The notes: generated by a model from the letters alone, not told the origin. Counted from the first letter of the stretch, positions 45,341-54,815 are shown. The stretch: 64,000 nucleotides of DNA from Sphingobacterium multivorum (GCF_039511225.1 NZ_CP154261.1:4650001-4714000), one strand, 5' to 3'. Translations and numbers: made by a program.

Positions 45341-46405
45341 CTAAAATAAGCCCAACTGCGTTCCCGCATCGGGTAAGCGGAAAAGATCCCTTCTTAAGGA
45401 TGGAAGCGTCCCATTATTCATATATTTCTTGACAGAAAGCTTAAATAAATGCTGTAAACTCTCGGCCATATGGCCATCCCCCTTTATCCTCCGTCCAAAA
45501 TCGGTATCGTTAATTTTTCCACCATGACAGGCTTCGATCCAATGTAATACCTTTTCAGCACGATCAGGATAGTTCTGATAGAGCCAATCTTTAAAGATAC
45601 CACCGATCTGTCCATTGAGCCGAACGATGGTATATGAGGCCGTAATTGCTCCCGCATCTGCTCCCGAACGAATCAGATCTGAAATCTCATCACTGTTGAT
45701 ACCCGGAACGATGGGCGCTATCATCAGCATAACGGGAACACCTATCCCAGCCAACCCCTCGATCAGTTTCAACCGGGCAGATGCTGTAGCAGTCCGAGGT
45801 TCCATTTTCTGACGTACTTCCTCACGCAGCGAATTGATGGTTACGGCAACGGAAACCAGATTGTGCGCCGCGAGCTCGCGCAAAAGATCAAAATCCCGCC
45901 GCATGAGTACATTTTTGCTGATGATGGAGACCGGATGCTGGTATTTGACCATCAATTCTAATAGCGAGCGTGTGATACCCAGCTTCCGTTCAATCGGTTG
46001 ATAACAGTCTGTATTGCCTGAAAGCATAATCAAATCGGGTTGGTAGCTCGATTTTCTAAACTCCTGTTCGAGAAGCTGAGCCGCATTGTGTTTGACTAAG
46101 ATCTTACGCTCGAAATCCAACCCAGCACTAAAGCCCCAGTATTCATGCGAATTGCGCGCGTAACAGTAAATACACCCATGCTCACAGCCCTGGTAGGGAT
46201 TAATGGATCTTTCAAAACGTAAATCCGGGCTATTTGATTTGGATATAATGGATTTCGGATGTGTCGGAATAAATTGTGTTTTCTCGGTCCCCAAAAATTC
46301 CTCATCCAGCCCTTCCACATGTTCCTGCACGTATTGGTTAGAAAAAAATTTGTTATTGGGATTGATCTGTGCCCCTCTGCCCTTGAAATATTCCGATGAA
46401 TTCAT
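45341..46405 (-). CDS. PA0069-family radical SAM protein (SplB-like)
   Basis: The 354-residue protein carries the radical SAM cluster motif CEHGCIYCYAR (three Cys, about residues 74-81) with a following SAM-binding region. A C-terminal part ends FRLPDAGTQLGLF. The N-terminal EHVEGLDEEFLG and SINPYQGCEHGC patterns are those of the PA0069/spore-photoproduct-lyase-related group. The reaction is unknown; members often sit beside DNA-repair genes, but no such neighbour is present here. Confidence 0.92.
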   Translation of the reverse strand: MNSSEYFKGRGAQINPNNKFFSNQYVQEHVEGLDEEFLGTEKTQFIPTHPKSIISKSNSPDLRFERSINPYQGCEHGCIYCYARNSHEYWGFSAGLDFERKILVKHNAAQLLEQEFRKSSYQPDLIMLSGNTDCYQPIERKLGITRSLLELMVKYQHPVSIISKNVLMRRDFDLLRELAAHNLVSVAVTINSLREEVRQKMEPRTATASARLKLIEGLAGIGVPVMLMIAPIVPGINSDEISDLIRSGADAGAITASYTIVRLNGQIGGIFKDWLYQNYPDRAEKVLHWIEACHGGKINDTDFGRRIKGDGHMAESLQHLFKLSVKKYMNNGTLPSLRRDLFRLPDAGTQLGLF

Positions 46406-46524
46406 AAGTTAAAATTACTAAAATTATTAGTAAAAACAAATTAAGATTTCTCAATTTTCACAAAGGGGAGAGCAAATATCTTCTAGTTTGAAATCCCAAT
46501 AAAGCGTATTTTAAACCAAATAAA

Positions 46525-46556
46525 AATCCCTATACTGCATCAACAGTATAGGGATT
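46525..46556 (-). terminator. mnmA terminator
   Basis: A 13-bp stem (46525-46537 with 46544-46556, core TCCCTATACTG/CAGTATAGGGA) with a 6-base loop lies beyond the mnmA stop. Confidence 0.82.
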
Positions 46557-46589
46557 AAAATTCCTAGCTAGAAATCAGCCAGCTTCTAT

Positions 46590-47681
46590 TTATTTCATTA
46601 AGAAACCACCACCGAGTAGATCATTTCCTTCATAGAACACGGCCGATTGTCCAGGGGCAATACCTTTTACATTGTGCACAAAGTCAATACGGACTTTATC
46701 GCCTTCTTGGGATATGGTCGACAAAGCACCAGAGTCTTTATAACGTACCTTTGAAATTGCTTCCATCGGTTGATCAAGACCGGCATATTTCACAAAGTTC
46801 ACATTACGAACGTAAGCATGTGACTTTTCAAGTTCATGTTCTTCACCCAATACGACCGTATTACTTTCCGGAAGGATCTCAATCACAAACATCGGTTTCC
46901 CCAAGGCAATACCTAATCCTTTACGCTGACCGATGGTGAAATAAGGGTAACCAATATGTTTACCGACGACAGTACCATCGGAAAGAATAAAGTTACCGGG
47001 ACCAATTTGTTGATCCAACGTTGGCACCTTATGTCTCAAAAACGCACGGTAGTCGTTGTCAGGAACGAAACAGATTTCATAACTCTCCGACTTATTGGCC
47101 AATTCCTTCTGTCCCATATCCAAAGCCATCTGACGAATCTCCTTTTTCGTGAAAGATCCCAACGGAAACTGTGTCCGGGCAAGATTTTCTTGTGACACGC
47201 CCCATAAAACGTACGATTGATCTTTGTTTTCATCCTTACCTTTTGATATCACATAGCGACCATTGTCGTGCATACGAATATTAGCATAGTGCCCGGTAGC
47301 GATAAACTCACAATCCAATTTGTCAGCGCGTTTCATCAAAGCCTCCCACTTAATGTGGGTATTACACAACACGCATGGGTTAGGCGTGCGCCCAGCAATA
47401 TATTCTTCTACAAAATTGTCAATCACAAAATCTCCAAACTCATCACGTATATCTAATATATAATGAGGGAAACCATAGTTTACGGCTAATGTACGAGCGT
47501 CATTGATACTATCAAGGCTACAACATCCGGTTTCTTTCGACGAGCCACCTGCGGATGCATAATCCCATGTCTTCATCGTGATACCGATAACTTCATATCC
47601 TTGTTCGTGGAGCATGACAGAAGCAACGGAGCTATCTACCCCTCCACTCATTGCAACTAAAACTCTTCCTCTTTTACTCAT
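46590..47681 (-). CDS. mnmA: tRNA 2-thiouridylase MnmA
   Basis: The 363-residue enzyme thiolates U34 of tRNA for Lys, Glu and Gln. The PP-loop VAMSGGVDSSVAS is at residue ~9. The catalytic cysteines are in NPCVLCN (about 101-104) and SYEICFVPD (about 205). IGQRKGLGIALGKPMFV and the C-terminal beta-barrel are present. Length is standard. The gene is divergent from the tRNA-Phe pair. Confidence 0.97.
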   Translation of the reverse strand: MSKRGRVLVAMSGGVDSSVASVMLHEQGYEVIGITMKTWDYASAGGSSKETGCCSLDSINDARTLAVNYGFPHYILDIRDEFGDFVIDNFVEEYIAGRTPNPCVLCNTHIKWEALMKRADKLDCEFIATGHYANIRMHDNGRYVISKGKDENKDQSYVLWGVSQENLARTQFPLGSFTKKEIRQMALDMGQKELANKSESYEICFVPDNDYRAFLRHKVPTLDQQIGPGNFILSDGTVVGKHIGYPYFTIGQRKGLGIALGKPMFVIEILPESNTVVLGEEHELEKSHAYVRNVNFVKYAGLDQPMEAISKVRYKDSGALSTISQEGDKVRIDFVHNVKGIAPGQSAVFYEGNDLLGGGFLMK

Positions 47682-47698
47682 CTCTAATTATTGAAATG

Positions 47699-47706
47699 CA
47701 AAGATA
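47699..47706 (-). promoter_or_regulatory. -7 element of the mnmA promoter
   Basis: On the minus strand TATCTTTG is a perfect -7 match, 17 bases before the start codon. No TTTG was found at the usual -33 distance. Confidence 0.45.
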
Positions 47707-47825
47707 CAGCTTATTCCTTTTCCTATATGTTAGTTTCTTGTAATTTTATCTCGATCAAAATCAACACGTTCGAAAAAAGTACGAAAATAATCTGCATAAA
47801 AGTTTTAGAATTCAAATTATCGGAC

Positions 47826-47833
47826 TATATTTG
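47826..47833 (+). promoter_or_regulatory. -7 element of the tRNA-Phe promoter
   Basis: A perfect TATATTTG lies 36 bases before the first tRNA. A TTTT at 47803-47806 is the best -33 candidate. Confidence 0.5.
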
Positions 47834-47869
47834 CATCGCAATAGGGGAACAAACCCATAGCAAAAAAGC

Positions 47870-47942
47870 GGTGCCATAGCTCAGCTGGTAGAGCAAAGGA
47901 CTGAAAATCCTTGTGTCCCTGGTTCGAACCCAGGTGGCACCA
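47870..47942 (+). tRNA. tRNA-Phe (GAA), first copy
   Basis: A 73-base cloverleaf. The acceptor GGTGCCA pairs with TGGCACC; the D arm is GCTCAGCTGGTAGAGC. The anticodon stem AAGGA/TCCTT encloses the loop CTGAAAA with anticodon GAA, and the T arm is CCTGGTTCGAACCCAGG. The discriminator is A and CCA is not encoded. Confidence 0.97.
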
Positions 47943-47984
47943 CGCTTCAATCTGATGATCACAGATTTAAATAAAAGGTCAACT

Positions 47985-48057
47985 GGTGCCATAGCTCAGC
48001 TGGTAGAGCAAAGGACTGAAAATCCTTGTGTCCCTGGTTCGAACCCAGGTGGCACCA
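47985..48057 (+). tRNA. tRNA-Phe (GAA), second copy
   Basis: Identical over all 73 bases to the copy 42 bases upstream. The short spacer has no promoter box of its own, so both are probably cut from one precursor. A terminator follows within a few bases. Confidence 0.97.
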
Positions 48058-48060
48058 CAA

Positions 48061-48091
48061 AAAAAGCTTGTTCATTGAACAAGCTTTTTTT
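48061..48091 (+). terminator. Terminator of the tRNA-Phe pair
   Basis: A perfect stem AAAAAGCTTGTTC/GAACAAGCTTTTT around a 3-base loop is followed by a T-run, starting four bases after the second tRNA. Confidence 0.92.
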
Positions 48092-48298
48092 GCTTTAGCT
48101 AACTGTATTTTATATAACATCCCCCACATCTCCGCCGTATAGAAAATTCATTATACCCCTACTGCCTGAGTTCAATGGGTGTTATTTTCATTGATTGAGG
48201 GATATTATCAAAAAAAGATCATGGATTTTGGAAATGAACCGGCGTTGTCATTAAAAAAAACACCCAAGTTTAATTTCCAAAACCCAATCGCTTTTCCG

Positions 48299-49090
48299 CT
48301 ACGATTCAGCGATAATCGACCGATCAAGATGCACATAGCCACCGTCCACATGAATCAATTGGCCAGTTGTATGACTTGATTTGTTAGACAGCAAAAAGAC
48401 TGTTGTATCGGCGATTTCCTCTGCTGTGGTCATGCGATGCTCCAATGGAATGCGGTCCGTAATTTTTTTCAATGTCTCTTCCGGATTTGATAAGGTTTGA
48501 ATCCAGGTGTCGTATTGGGGAGTTGCACATTCTGCCACAATAATGGCATTTACACGAATCGAGTAAGGCAACAATTCTACGGCCCACTCGCGCGTAAGTG
48601 CATTACGTCCACCATTGGATGCCGCATAAGCCGAGGTATTGCCCTGCCCTGTTTCACCAGTTTTGGACGAAATATTCACGATACTGCCCTTAGATGCTTT
48701 CAACGCATCCAAAGCGTGATGTGCCATCAGATAGTAGTGAATTAGATTCTTATGCAGCGAAGCAACAAATTTTTCATAGTTGCCCGATGCCAATCCAACA
48801 CCATCATTTTGTCCGGCATTATTCACCAGACCATCGATCCGCCCATACACTTCCAATGTTTTTTGAACGGCTCTTTCACAATCTTCGGGCTTAGACAACT
48901 CTGCTTCAATACAGAGTGCATCCACACCAAATTGCTTTATTTCTTCCTTGACTTTTTCATTATCGGCTTGTTTACGGCCAACAATGACAGGAATAGCCTG
49001 TTCTTTAGCCAACGCGTGGACTACAGCCCGCCCGATTCCTTTTGCTCCGCCGGTAACAATAACAACTTTATCTCTTAAATGAAGATCCAT
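48299..49090 (-). CDS. SDR oxidoreductase, probable L-fucose dehydrogenase
   Basis: The 263-residue short-chain dehydrogenase has the cofactor motif TGGAKGIGRAV near the N-terminus, NNAG at about 90, catalytic Ser in VNISSKTG, and YAASNGGRNALTREWA with the active Tyr (the usual Lys position reads Asn in YAASN). The NNAGQNDGVGL pattern resembles L-fucose dehydrogenases of bacteria and animals, which oxidise L-fucose to its lactone. Context (fuconolactonase, FucP, fucosidase) supports this. A terminator-like hairpin separates it from the rest of the fucose genes, so it may form its own transcription unit. Confidence 0.85.
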   Translation of the reverse strand: MDLHLRDKVVIVTGGAKGIGRAVVHALAKEQAIPVIVGRKQADNEKVKEEIKQFGVDALCIEAELSKPEDCERAVQKTLEVYGRIDGLVNNAGQNDGVGLASGNYEKFVASLHKNLIHYYLMAHHALDALKASKGSIVNISSKTGETGQGNTSAYAASNGGRNALTREWAVELLPYSIRVNAIIVAECATPQYDTWIQTLSNPEETLKKITDRIPLEHRMTTAEEIADTTVFLLSNKSSHTTGQLIHVDGGYVHLDRSIIAES

Positions 49091-49227
49091 AATACTTTTA
49101 TTGAATGGTTTGTTTCATTGATTGTGCTTAACATTTCGCAACAATGAATTCGTTCTCTGGTTATTGATTAATTTATATTGACGTCATTAAGCCCATTTAT
49201 CCAGCTTCATGGCCAATAAAAAAACTC

Positions 49228-49260
49228 CAGCATGTTATTTTTCCCTTTCATAACATGCTG
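49228..49260 (-). terminator. Terminator inside the fucose locus
   Basis: CAGCATGTTA (49228-49237) pairs with TAACATGCTG (49251-49260); with one mismatch the stem extends into A- and T-rich flanks. It follows the amidohydrolase gene and precedes the fucose dehydrogenase gene on the same strand, within a 182-base gap. Confidence 0.78.
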
Positions 49261-49272
49261 AAGTTTTTCCTT

Positions 49273-50100
49273 TTATAGATTATATACGCGTATAGCGTTT
49301 TCTGCCCAAAATGCGTTCTTCTCTGCAGCTGTAAATTGACCTAATTTATCTTCAACGATGGCAATGCTTTCTTCGTAGGATGCCGCCAATAGACATACCG
49401 GCCAATCTGACCCGTACATAATTCGCTCCTTTCCAAAACGTGCAAAGATATGCTCCAGATATTGCTTAAAATCATCAAGTTTCCATCCTTCCCAATCGGC
49501 CTCTGTTGCAAGTCCCGAAACTTTACATACGACATTCGGAAAGGCAGATAGCGCATCGATAAACGCCGCCCACTCATCAAATGCTTTCGACTTGATCGGC
49601 GGTTTGGCAATATGATCCAATACAAATTGAAGATTTGGATTTTGCTGCACACAATCCAACGTTGCCGCATAATGTCGTGGACGGATGAGCAGATCATACG
49701 TATAACCATAATCTGCTAAGGCCTTCAGCCCGTTTAATACCGCAGGGCGAATGAGAAAATCAGGGTCAGCTTCTCCTTCAACAATATGACGAAATCCTTT
49801 GATGACCGTAGCTGATTGATAGCCATCCAACTGTTGTCGAATATCCGCTGCTTGAAGATCAATCCAGCCCACTACGCCTTTAATAAAAGGATAATCGCTA
49901 GCCAGCTGAACCAAATAAGCAGTCTCTTCGTTGGATTGATCCGCCTGAACAGCAACACTCCCTCCAAATCCATTTCGTTCAAGCACAAATTGAATATCCA
50001 AAGGGGTGAAATCACGTCTGATGACTTGCATTTCTTCGGTAATCCAACTATCTCTAATTGGATCGAATTTCCAGAAATGCTGATGGGTATCTATACGCAT
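49273..50100 (-). CDS. Amidohydrolase-family lactonase, probable L-fuconolactonase
   Basis: The 275-residue TIM-barrel protein belongs to the COG3618 group. The metal/active-site segments are RIDTHQHFWKFDP at the N-terminus, GFRHIVEGEADPDF, FVLDHIAKPPIK and YGSDWPVCLLA. Members of this group open sugar lactones, including L-fucono- and L-rhamnono-lactone. In this cluster it would hydrolyse L-fuconolactone made by the SDR to L-fuconate. It is the last gene before the internal terminator and starts 25 bases after the FAH gene ends. Confidence 0.9.
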   Translation of the reverse strand: MRIDTHQHFWKFDPIRDSWITEEMQVIRRDFTPLDIQFVLERNGFGGSVAVQADQSNEETAYLVQLASDYPFIKGVVGWIDLQAADIRQQLDGYQSATVIKGFRHIVEGEADPDFLIRPAVLNGLKALADYGYTYDLLIRPRHYAATLDCVQQNPNLQFVLDHIAKPPIKSKAFDEWAAFIDALSAFPNVVCKVSGLATEADWEGWKLDDFKQYLEHIFARFGKERIMYGSDWPVCLLAASYEESIAIVEDKLGQFTAAEKNAFWAENAIRVYNL

Positions 50101-50125
50101 AATGAAAAGAAAACCTGATGAGCAA

Positions 50126-50983
50126 TTAATTTTTTGAATACGCTACCATAGTCTGACGGGACTCTCCAAGACCATCAGCTCCTAACTCGATCACATCGCC
50201 AGGCTTCAAATAAATCGGTGGGTTAAATCCTAAGCCTACCCCTGCCGGAGTACCTGTTGATATCACGTCTCCTGGCAACAAAGTCATAAATTTAGACACA
50301 TAGGATACCACATGCGCCACCGAAAAGATTAAATCCTTGGTATTACCATCTTGGTACGTCTTTCCGTTTACCTTTAACCATAGACGTACATTGTTGATAT
50401 CTTTGATTTCCTCTTTTGTCGCCATGAAAGGTCCCATGGGCGCAAAAGTATCACATCCTTTTCCTTTATCCCAAGTACCGCCACGTTCCAGCTGATACTC
50501 ACGTTCGGAAACATCATTATGCAACACATAACCAACTACATAATCTAAGGCCTCATGCTCTTCTACATAAGAAGCTTTTTTACCGATCACGATACAGAAT
50601 TCCACCTCCCAATCTGTTTTTACAGAATCTTTCGGAATCATCACATTATCGTATGGACCTACCAACGAAGTGGTCGATTTCATAAAGATGATCGGTTCAG
50701 CAGGAATTGGTGCATTTGTTTCCTTGGCATGGTCTAAATAGTTCAATCCAATACAAACAATTTTGGATGGGCGGGCAAAAGGTGCTCCGATACGTTCGCC
50801 TTGAGGAACTTCAATCAACTTACCTTCATTTGCCTTCACAAATTCTTCTAAACGGGCTACACCATTCTCTGCAAAGAATTGTTCATTGTAATCACCACCA
50901 AATGCGCTTACATCGTAATTTACACCATCGATCTGAACACCGATTTTCTCCTTGCCTTGAGCTCCAAAACGTATTAATTTCAT
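50126..50983 (-). CDS. FAH-family hydrolase, probable 2,4-diketo-3-deoxy-L-fuconate hydrolase
   Basis: The 285-residue fumarylacetoacetate-hydrolase-family protein has the metal-binding CIGLNYLDHAKE and DWEVEFCIVIGKKA segments (Glu/Glu/Asp ligands), EREYQLERGGTWDKGKGCDTFAPMGPF, and the C-terminal GTPAGVGLGFNPPIYLKPGD. Proteins of this family cleave C-C bonds next to diketones. In the non-phosphorylating fucose pathway such an enzyme splits 2,4-diketo-3-deoxy-L-fuconate into pyruvate and lactate. The assignment rests on neighbours. Confidence 0.88.
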   Translation of the reverse strand: MKLIRFGAQGKEKIGVQIDGVNYDVSAFGGDYNEQFFAENGVARLEEFVKANEGKLIEVPQGERIGAPFARPSKIVCIGLNYLDHAKETNAPIPAEPIIFMKSTTSLVGPYDNVMIPKDSVKTDWEVEFCIVIGKKASYVEEHEALDYVVGYVLHNDVSEREYQLERGGTWDKGKGCDTFAPMGPFMATKEEIKDINNVRLWLKVNGKTYQDGNTKDLIFSVAHVVSYVSKFMTLLPGDVISTGTPAGVGLGFNPPIYLKPGDVIELGADGLGESRQTMVAYSKN

Positions 50984-51024
50984 TTTTATAGTATTGAGAT
51001 AATAGATATTTTATTTTTAGCTTT

Positions 51025-51789
51025 TTAATTATTCAATTTAATAAAACCACCATCAATAGGGTAGTCATTTCCAGTAATAAATCCAGCATCGTCACTACAC
51101 AGGAAAAGTGCTAATTTGGCAATTTCCTCCGGTTGCGCCATGCGGCCTATTGGTTGGCTTGCTGATAGTTTTTCAAACATTTCTTCCTCTTTTCCAGGAT
51201 AATTCTTCGCAATAAATCCATCGACAAATGGCGTATGTACACGTGCAGGCGAAATGCTATTGCAACGAATACCGTAGGCCATGTAATCCCGTGCTACAGA
51301 CATTGACATCGCGTAAATAGCCCCCTTGCTCATCGAATACGCAAAACGATCCGTGATACCAACCCATGCAGCTATGGATGCTAGATTAAGGATTGCTCCC
51401 GAACCCTGCGCCTTCATCATCGGCACAATAGCATGCAATGCATTATAAGCTCCCTTAACATTCACATTAAAAACACGCTCAAAATCTTCTGATTGACAAT
51501 TTTCCAAATTACCAACATGAGCGATACCAGCATTATTTACTAAAATATCAATTTTTCCGATATTTTGTGCTATAGCAGTAATTTCTTGTTGATCAGTGAC
51601 ATTACAACGATTAAATGCAGCCTGACCACCCAAAGCCAAGATCTCATCAACTACAGCCTTACCGCCATCTTCATTCAAATCCAGAATATGAACTTTTGCT
51701 CCTTCTGCAGCAAATTGCAGACTGATCGCACGGCCTATCCCACTACCACCACCGGTAATTACAGCTACTTTTTGTTCTAATTTTCCCAT
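51025..51789 (-). CDS. SDR oxidoreductase, probable 2-keto-3-deoxy-L-fuconate dehydrogenase
   Basis: The 254-residue classical SDR has TGGGSGIGRAISLQ, NNAGIAHVG, a catalytic Ser in LNLASIAAW, and the YSMSKGA Tyr-x3-Lys pair. GNDYPIDGGFIKLNN closes it. In Xanthomonas-type fucose catabolism an SDR oxidises 2-keto-3-deoxy-L-fuconate to the diketo acid. This gene lies directly between the fucosidase (2-base gap) and the FAH hydrolase, which fits that step. Confidence 0.88.
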   Translation of the reverse strand: MGKLEQKVAVITGGGSGIGRAISLQFAAEGAKVHILDLNEDGGKAVVDEILALGGQAAFNRCNVTDQQEITAIAQNIGKIDILVNNAGIAHVGNLENCQSEDFERVFNVNVKGAYNALHAIVPMMKAQGSGAILNLASIAAWVGITDRFAYSMSKGAIYAMSMSVARDYMAYGIRCNSISPARVHTPFVDGFIAKNYPGKEEEMFEKLSASQPIGRMAQPEEIAKLALFLCSDDAGFITGNDYPIDGGFIKLNN

Positions 51790-51791
51790 TG

Positions 51792-53105
51792 TTATTTAAT
51801 TGTTAATGTCAATACCAAATCTGCTTCATCTGTCGATGTTGGCAAATCCAAGCGTAGACTATTGTTCTTATAACTAAACTTAATCTCTTTCTTTCCGATA
51901 AATGTGCTTACTTTTTTCACCTGATAAGGAAGGTTATTAATCAACAATTCCTTTTTATCCGTTTTAAACACATGTAGATACACTTGGTTTCCTTTTTTTG
52001 TCAACGCATAATCGTCTGTTGGTGACACCGCCCCACCCGCTGTTCCATAGATTGTTTCACCATACACCGATAGCCATTTTCCAAGTTCTTTCAAGCGCTC
52101 CTGTTGATAGTCCTGAATCTCACCGTTTGGCATCGGACCTACATTGAGCAATAAATTGGAACCATGACCAGCTGCCTTGACCAGGTATTTCAGCACTTCC
52201 TGAAAGGATTTTCGTGTCCGATCTTTCAGCTCAAATCCCCACGATCCTGCAATTGTTCCACATACTTCCTTCGGTAGTTTCCCAACATCATGCGCTTTCG
52301 TGCCGAACCCAGTAGTATTCTCCCCGGGTAAATCACGTTCGAACATCTGAAAATCTTCACCTTCAAATGGCGCCAGATGGTGGTTATTACCTACCAAGCA
52401 TTGTGGCTGTAACGTATGAATCAATTCATAGATTTCTTTGAAATGCCAATCTTCATTGGGCTTGTCCCAATGACCATCAAACCAGATCCCATCGATCTCA
52501 CCGTAGTTGCTCAACAGCTCCGTTAATTGGCTTTTCATAAACTGGACATAATGATTCCAATCCCCTTTTGTTGAATCGCGCCCCGCAATGCCACCACCCG
52601 TTTTACCAACAGGTAGATAATCATCCCGGTGCCAGTCTAAAAGCGAATAGTAGAACATCACTTTTATCCCTTCGGCATGGCAAGCTTCCACCAACTCTTT
52701 CACAATATCGCGTTTGAAGGGAGATTTCTTCACCACATTATAGTCCGAAACCTGGCTGTTCCACATCGAAAATCCATCATGATGTCTGGTCGTAAAGGTG
52801 ATATACTTTGCCCCTGCCTGTTTAAATAACTTCGCCCATTCTTTCGCATTAAAGGAAATTGGATTGAAAAATTTAGGCAGCAATGCATATTCATCCAAAC
52901 TGATATTCTGGTTGTTCATGACCCATTCACCATCCCCCAGCACACTATATACCCCCCAATGGATAAAAACACCAAACCGAGATTGTTCAAACCATTCCCT
53001 ATTTTTCAGATTTTCGGGACTTGGTTGATAATGTTGCTGGCTATAGCTCGCGGATACTGATCCCATCAGCAAGGCTAAACCACAGATTACATGTTTAAGT
53101 TTCAT
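51792..53105 (-). CDS. Alpha-L-fucosidase (GH29)
   Basis: The 437-residue enzyme has a signal peptide (MKLKHVICGLALLMGSVSASYSQ) and the GH29 catalytic barrel: RFGVFIHWGVYSVLG, TRHHDGFSMWNS, and the nucleophile Asp in DGIWFDGHWD (around residue 230). GSNLLLNVGPMPNGEI ends the domain, and a C-terminal beta-sandwich completes it. It releases L-fucose from glycans in the periplasm or outside. The Met at 53105 was chosen over 53126 because it starts the signal peptide. It lies within the fucose operon. Confidence 0.95.
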   Translation of the reverse strand: MKLKHVICGLALLMGSVSASYSQQHYQPSPENLKNREWFEQSRFGVFIHWGVYSVLGDGEWVMNNQNISLDEYALLPKFFNPISFNAKEWAKLFKQAGAKYITFTTRHHDGFSMWNSQVSDYNVVKKSPFKRDIVKELVEACHAEGIKVMFYYSLLDWHRDDYLPVGKTGGGIAGRDSTKGDWNHYVQFMKSQLTELLSNYGEIDGIWFDGHWDKPNEDWHFKEIYELIHTLQPQCLVGNNHHLAPFEGEDFQMFERDLPGENTTGFGTKAHDVGKLPKEVCGTIAGSWGFELKDRTRKSFQEVLKYLVKAAGHGSNLLLNVGPMPNGEIQDYQQERLKELGKWLSVYGETIYGTAGGAVSPTDDYALTKKGNQVYLHVFKTDKKELLINNLPYQVKKVSTFIGKKEIKFSYKNNSLRLDLPTSTDEADLVLTLTIK

Positions 53106-53154
53106 ATGTAAATGATTAGTTGTCATGGATATTCAATAAACTCGTTATACCCAA

Positions 53155-54813
53155 CTACAAAGAAACACCTCTACGCCATGGTATGAAATCGTCTTGCCCC
53201 AACAACACCGCCTTCGGTTTCACTTCACCAGAAGCAACTTCTATTACATAATCCAAAATACGGTGTGCGGCTTCCTCAATAGTCTCTGTACCTTCGATAA
53301 TGGTACCACAGTTCAAATCCAGGATATCAGGCATTTTCTCAAAAGTCTTGGTATTTGTGGAAAGTTTCACAACCGGTGTAATCGGATTACCTGTAGGTGT
53401 ACCCAAGCCCGTCGTAAACAAGACGATATTGGCACCTGCTGCCACTTCTGCAGTTGTACTTTCCACATCGTTACCAGGAGTACACAATAGATTCAATCCA
53501 GGACCATTCGCTAATTCAGGATAATCAATCACTGCCGCAACAGGTGAGGTTCCTCCTTTTTTGGCAGCCCCAGCAGATTTGATCGCGTCAGTAATTAAGC
53601 CATCACGAATATTGCCTGGAGAAGGATTCATATAGAATCCCGAACCATCAGCTTCAGCTTTTGCGTTGTAAGTACGCATCAGCGACATAAAACGCTCCGC
53701 CGTTGGCTCATCGATACAACGGTCACTCAACTCCTGTTCCACACCACATAATTCAGGAAACTCCGCTAGAATCACCGATCCGCCTAAAGTCACTAAAATA
53801 TCTGAAACAAAACCGAGCGCCGGATTGGCCGAGATGCCCGAAAATCCGTCCGAGCCACCACATTCCAGACCTATACACAATTTGTCCAATGTAGCTGGTT
53901 TGCGCTCATTTTTATCCGCTTGCATCATTCCCGCAAAAGTTGCCTTAATAGCCTTTTGCATAAGCTCCTTTTCAGTTCCTTCTTTCTGCTGTTCGAAAAT
54001 ATACAGCGGGCGATCAAAACCCGGGTTCCGCTTTTCAATTTCAGCCTTCAGAATGGAAGCCTGCGCATGCTGACATCCTAAACTCAATACCGTTGCCCCC
54101 GCCACATTCGGATGGGTGATATAACCAGCCAAAAGGCCACATAAGGCATCCGAATCCATGCGGGTTCCGCCGCAGCCCATTTCATGGTTTAAAAACTTGA
54201 TTCCATCGACATTTTTGAACAGGCGTTCCTGCTCACTGGAAGTCGAATTAGCAAGTAGATCCTGATTAAGAATCGCATTTACATCAGCACCAGACTTATA
54301 TAAGCTAATGAGATCTTCTACCTCAGACACGTAATTATTGGCTTTTACTTTATAGCCCAACTTTTCTTCAAAAGCAGCCTTCAGGGTCAATACATTTCTA
54401 TTTTCGCAAAAAACCAGTGGAATAACCAACCAGTAATTGGCCGTTCCAACAGTCCCATTTGAACGGTGGAATCCATTGAACGTTTTATCTTTAAATGCAG
54501 AAACATCAGGTTTTGTCCAGGCTGTCTTGCGATTGCCCATTTTAAAATCTTCAGACGCATGGCGCAAGTTTTCAGTGGTAATGAGTTCCCCTTCCGTTAA
54601 GGGTGTGTTCAATTTCCCAACCAGAACACCGTACATCAGTATTTCGGCATCTTGTTCCATTGGCTGGATGGTAAATTTATGTTTGGCAGCAACAGCCTGC
54701 TTTAACGTAAATTCCTTACCTTCAAAAACAATCGTTGTTCCCGCAGCCAAGTCCTGTAATGCAACAAGGACATTATCCATTGGATGGATCTGTAAATAGC
54801 GCTGTATAGCCAT
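53155..54813 (-). CDS. UxaA-family dehydratase, probable L-fuconate dehydratase
   Basis: The 552-residue protein is a full-length altronate/galactarate dehydratase-family enzyme. An N-terminal SAF domain (about 10-90, with DNVLVALQDLAAGTTI and GVLVGKLNTPLTEGELI) precedes the catalytic part, which has GFHRSNGTVGTANYWLVIPLVFCENRNV, FLNHEMGCGGTRMDSDAL, CIGLECGGSDGFSGISANPA and GANIVLFTTGLGTPTGNPITPVVKLSTN. No enolase-type fuconate dehydratase is present, so this enzyme probably makes 2-keto-3-deoxy-L-fuconate. Campylobacter jejuni also has uxaA genes in its fucose cluster. It overlaps no neighbour but is only 2 bases from the mutarotase gene. Confidence 0.9.
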   Translation of the reverse strand: MAIQRYLQIHPMDNVLVALQDLAAGTTIVFEGKEFTLKQAVAAKHKFTIQPMEQDAEILMYGVLVGKLNTPLTEGELITTENLRHASEDFKMGNRKTAWTKPDVSAFKDKTFNGFHRSNGTVGTANYWLVIPLVFCENRNVLTLKAAFEEKLGYKVKANNYVSEVEDLISLYKSGADVNAILNQDLLANSTSSEQERLFKNVDGIKFLNHEMGCGGTRMDSDALCGLLAGYITHPNVAGATVLSLGCQHAQASILKAEIEKRNPGFDRPLYIFEQQKEGTEKELMQKAIKATFAGMMQADKNERKPATLDKLCIGLECGGSDGFSGISANPALGFVSDILVTLGGSVILAEFPELCGVEQELSDRCIDEPTAERFMSLMRTYNAKAEADGSGFYMNPSPGNIRDGLITDAIKSAGAAKKGGTSPVAAVIDYPELANGPGLNLLCTPGNDVESTTAEVAAGANIVLFTTGLGTPTGNPITPVVKLSTNTKTFEKMPDILDLNCGTIIEGTETIEEAAHRILDYVIEVASGEVKPKAVLLGQDDFIPWRRGVSL

Positions 54814-54815
54814 AA

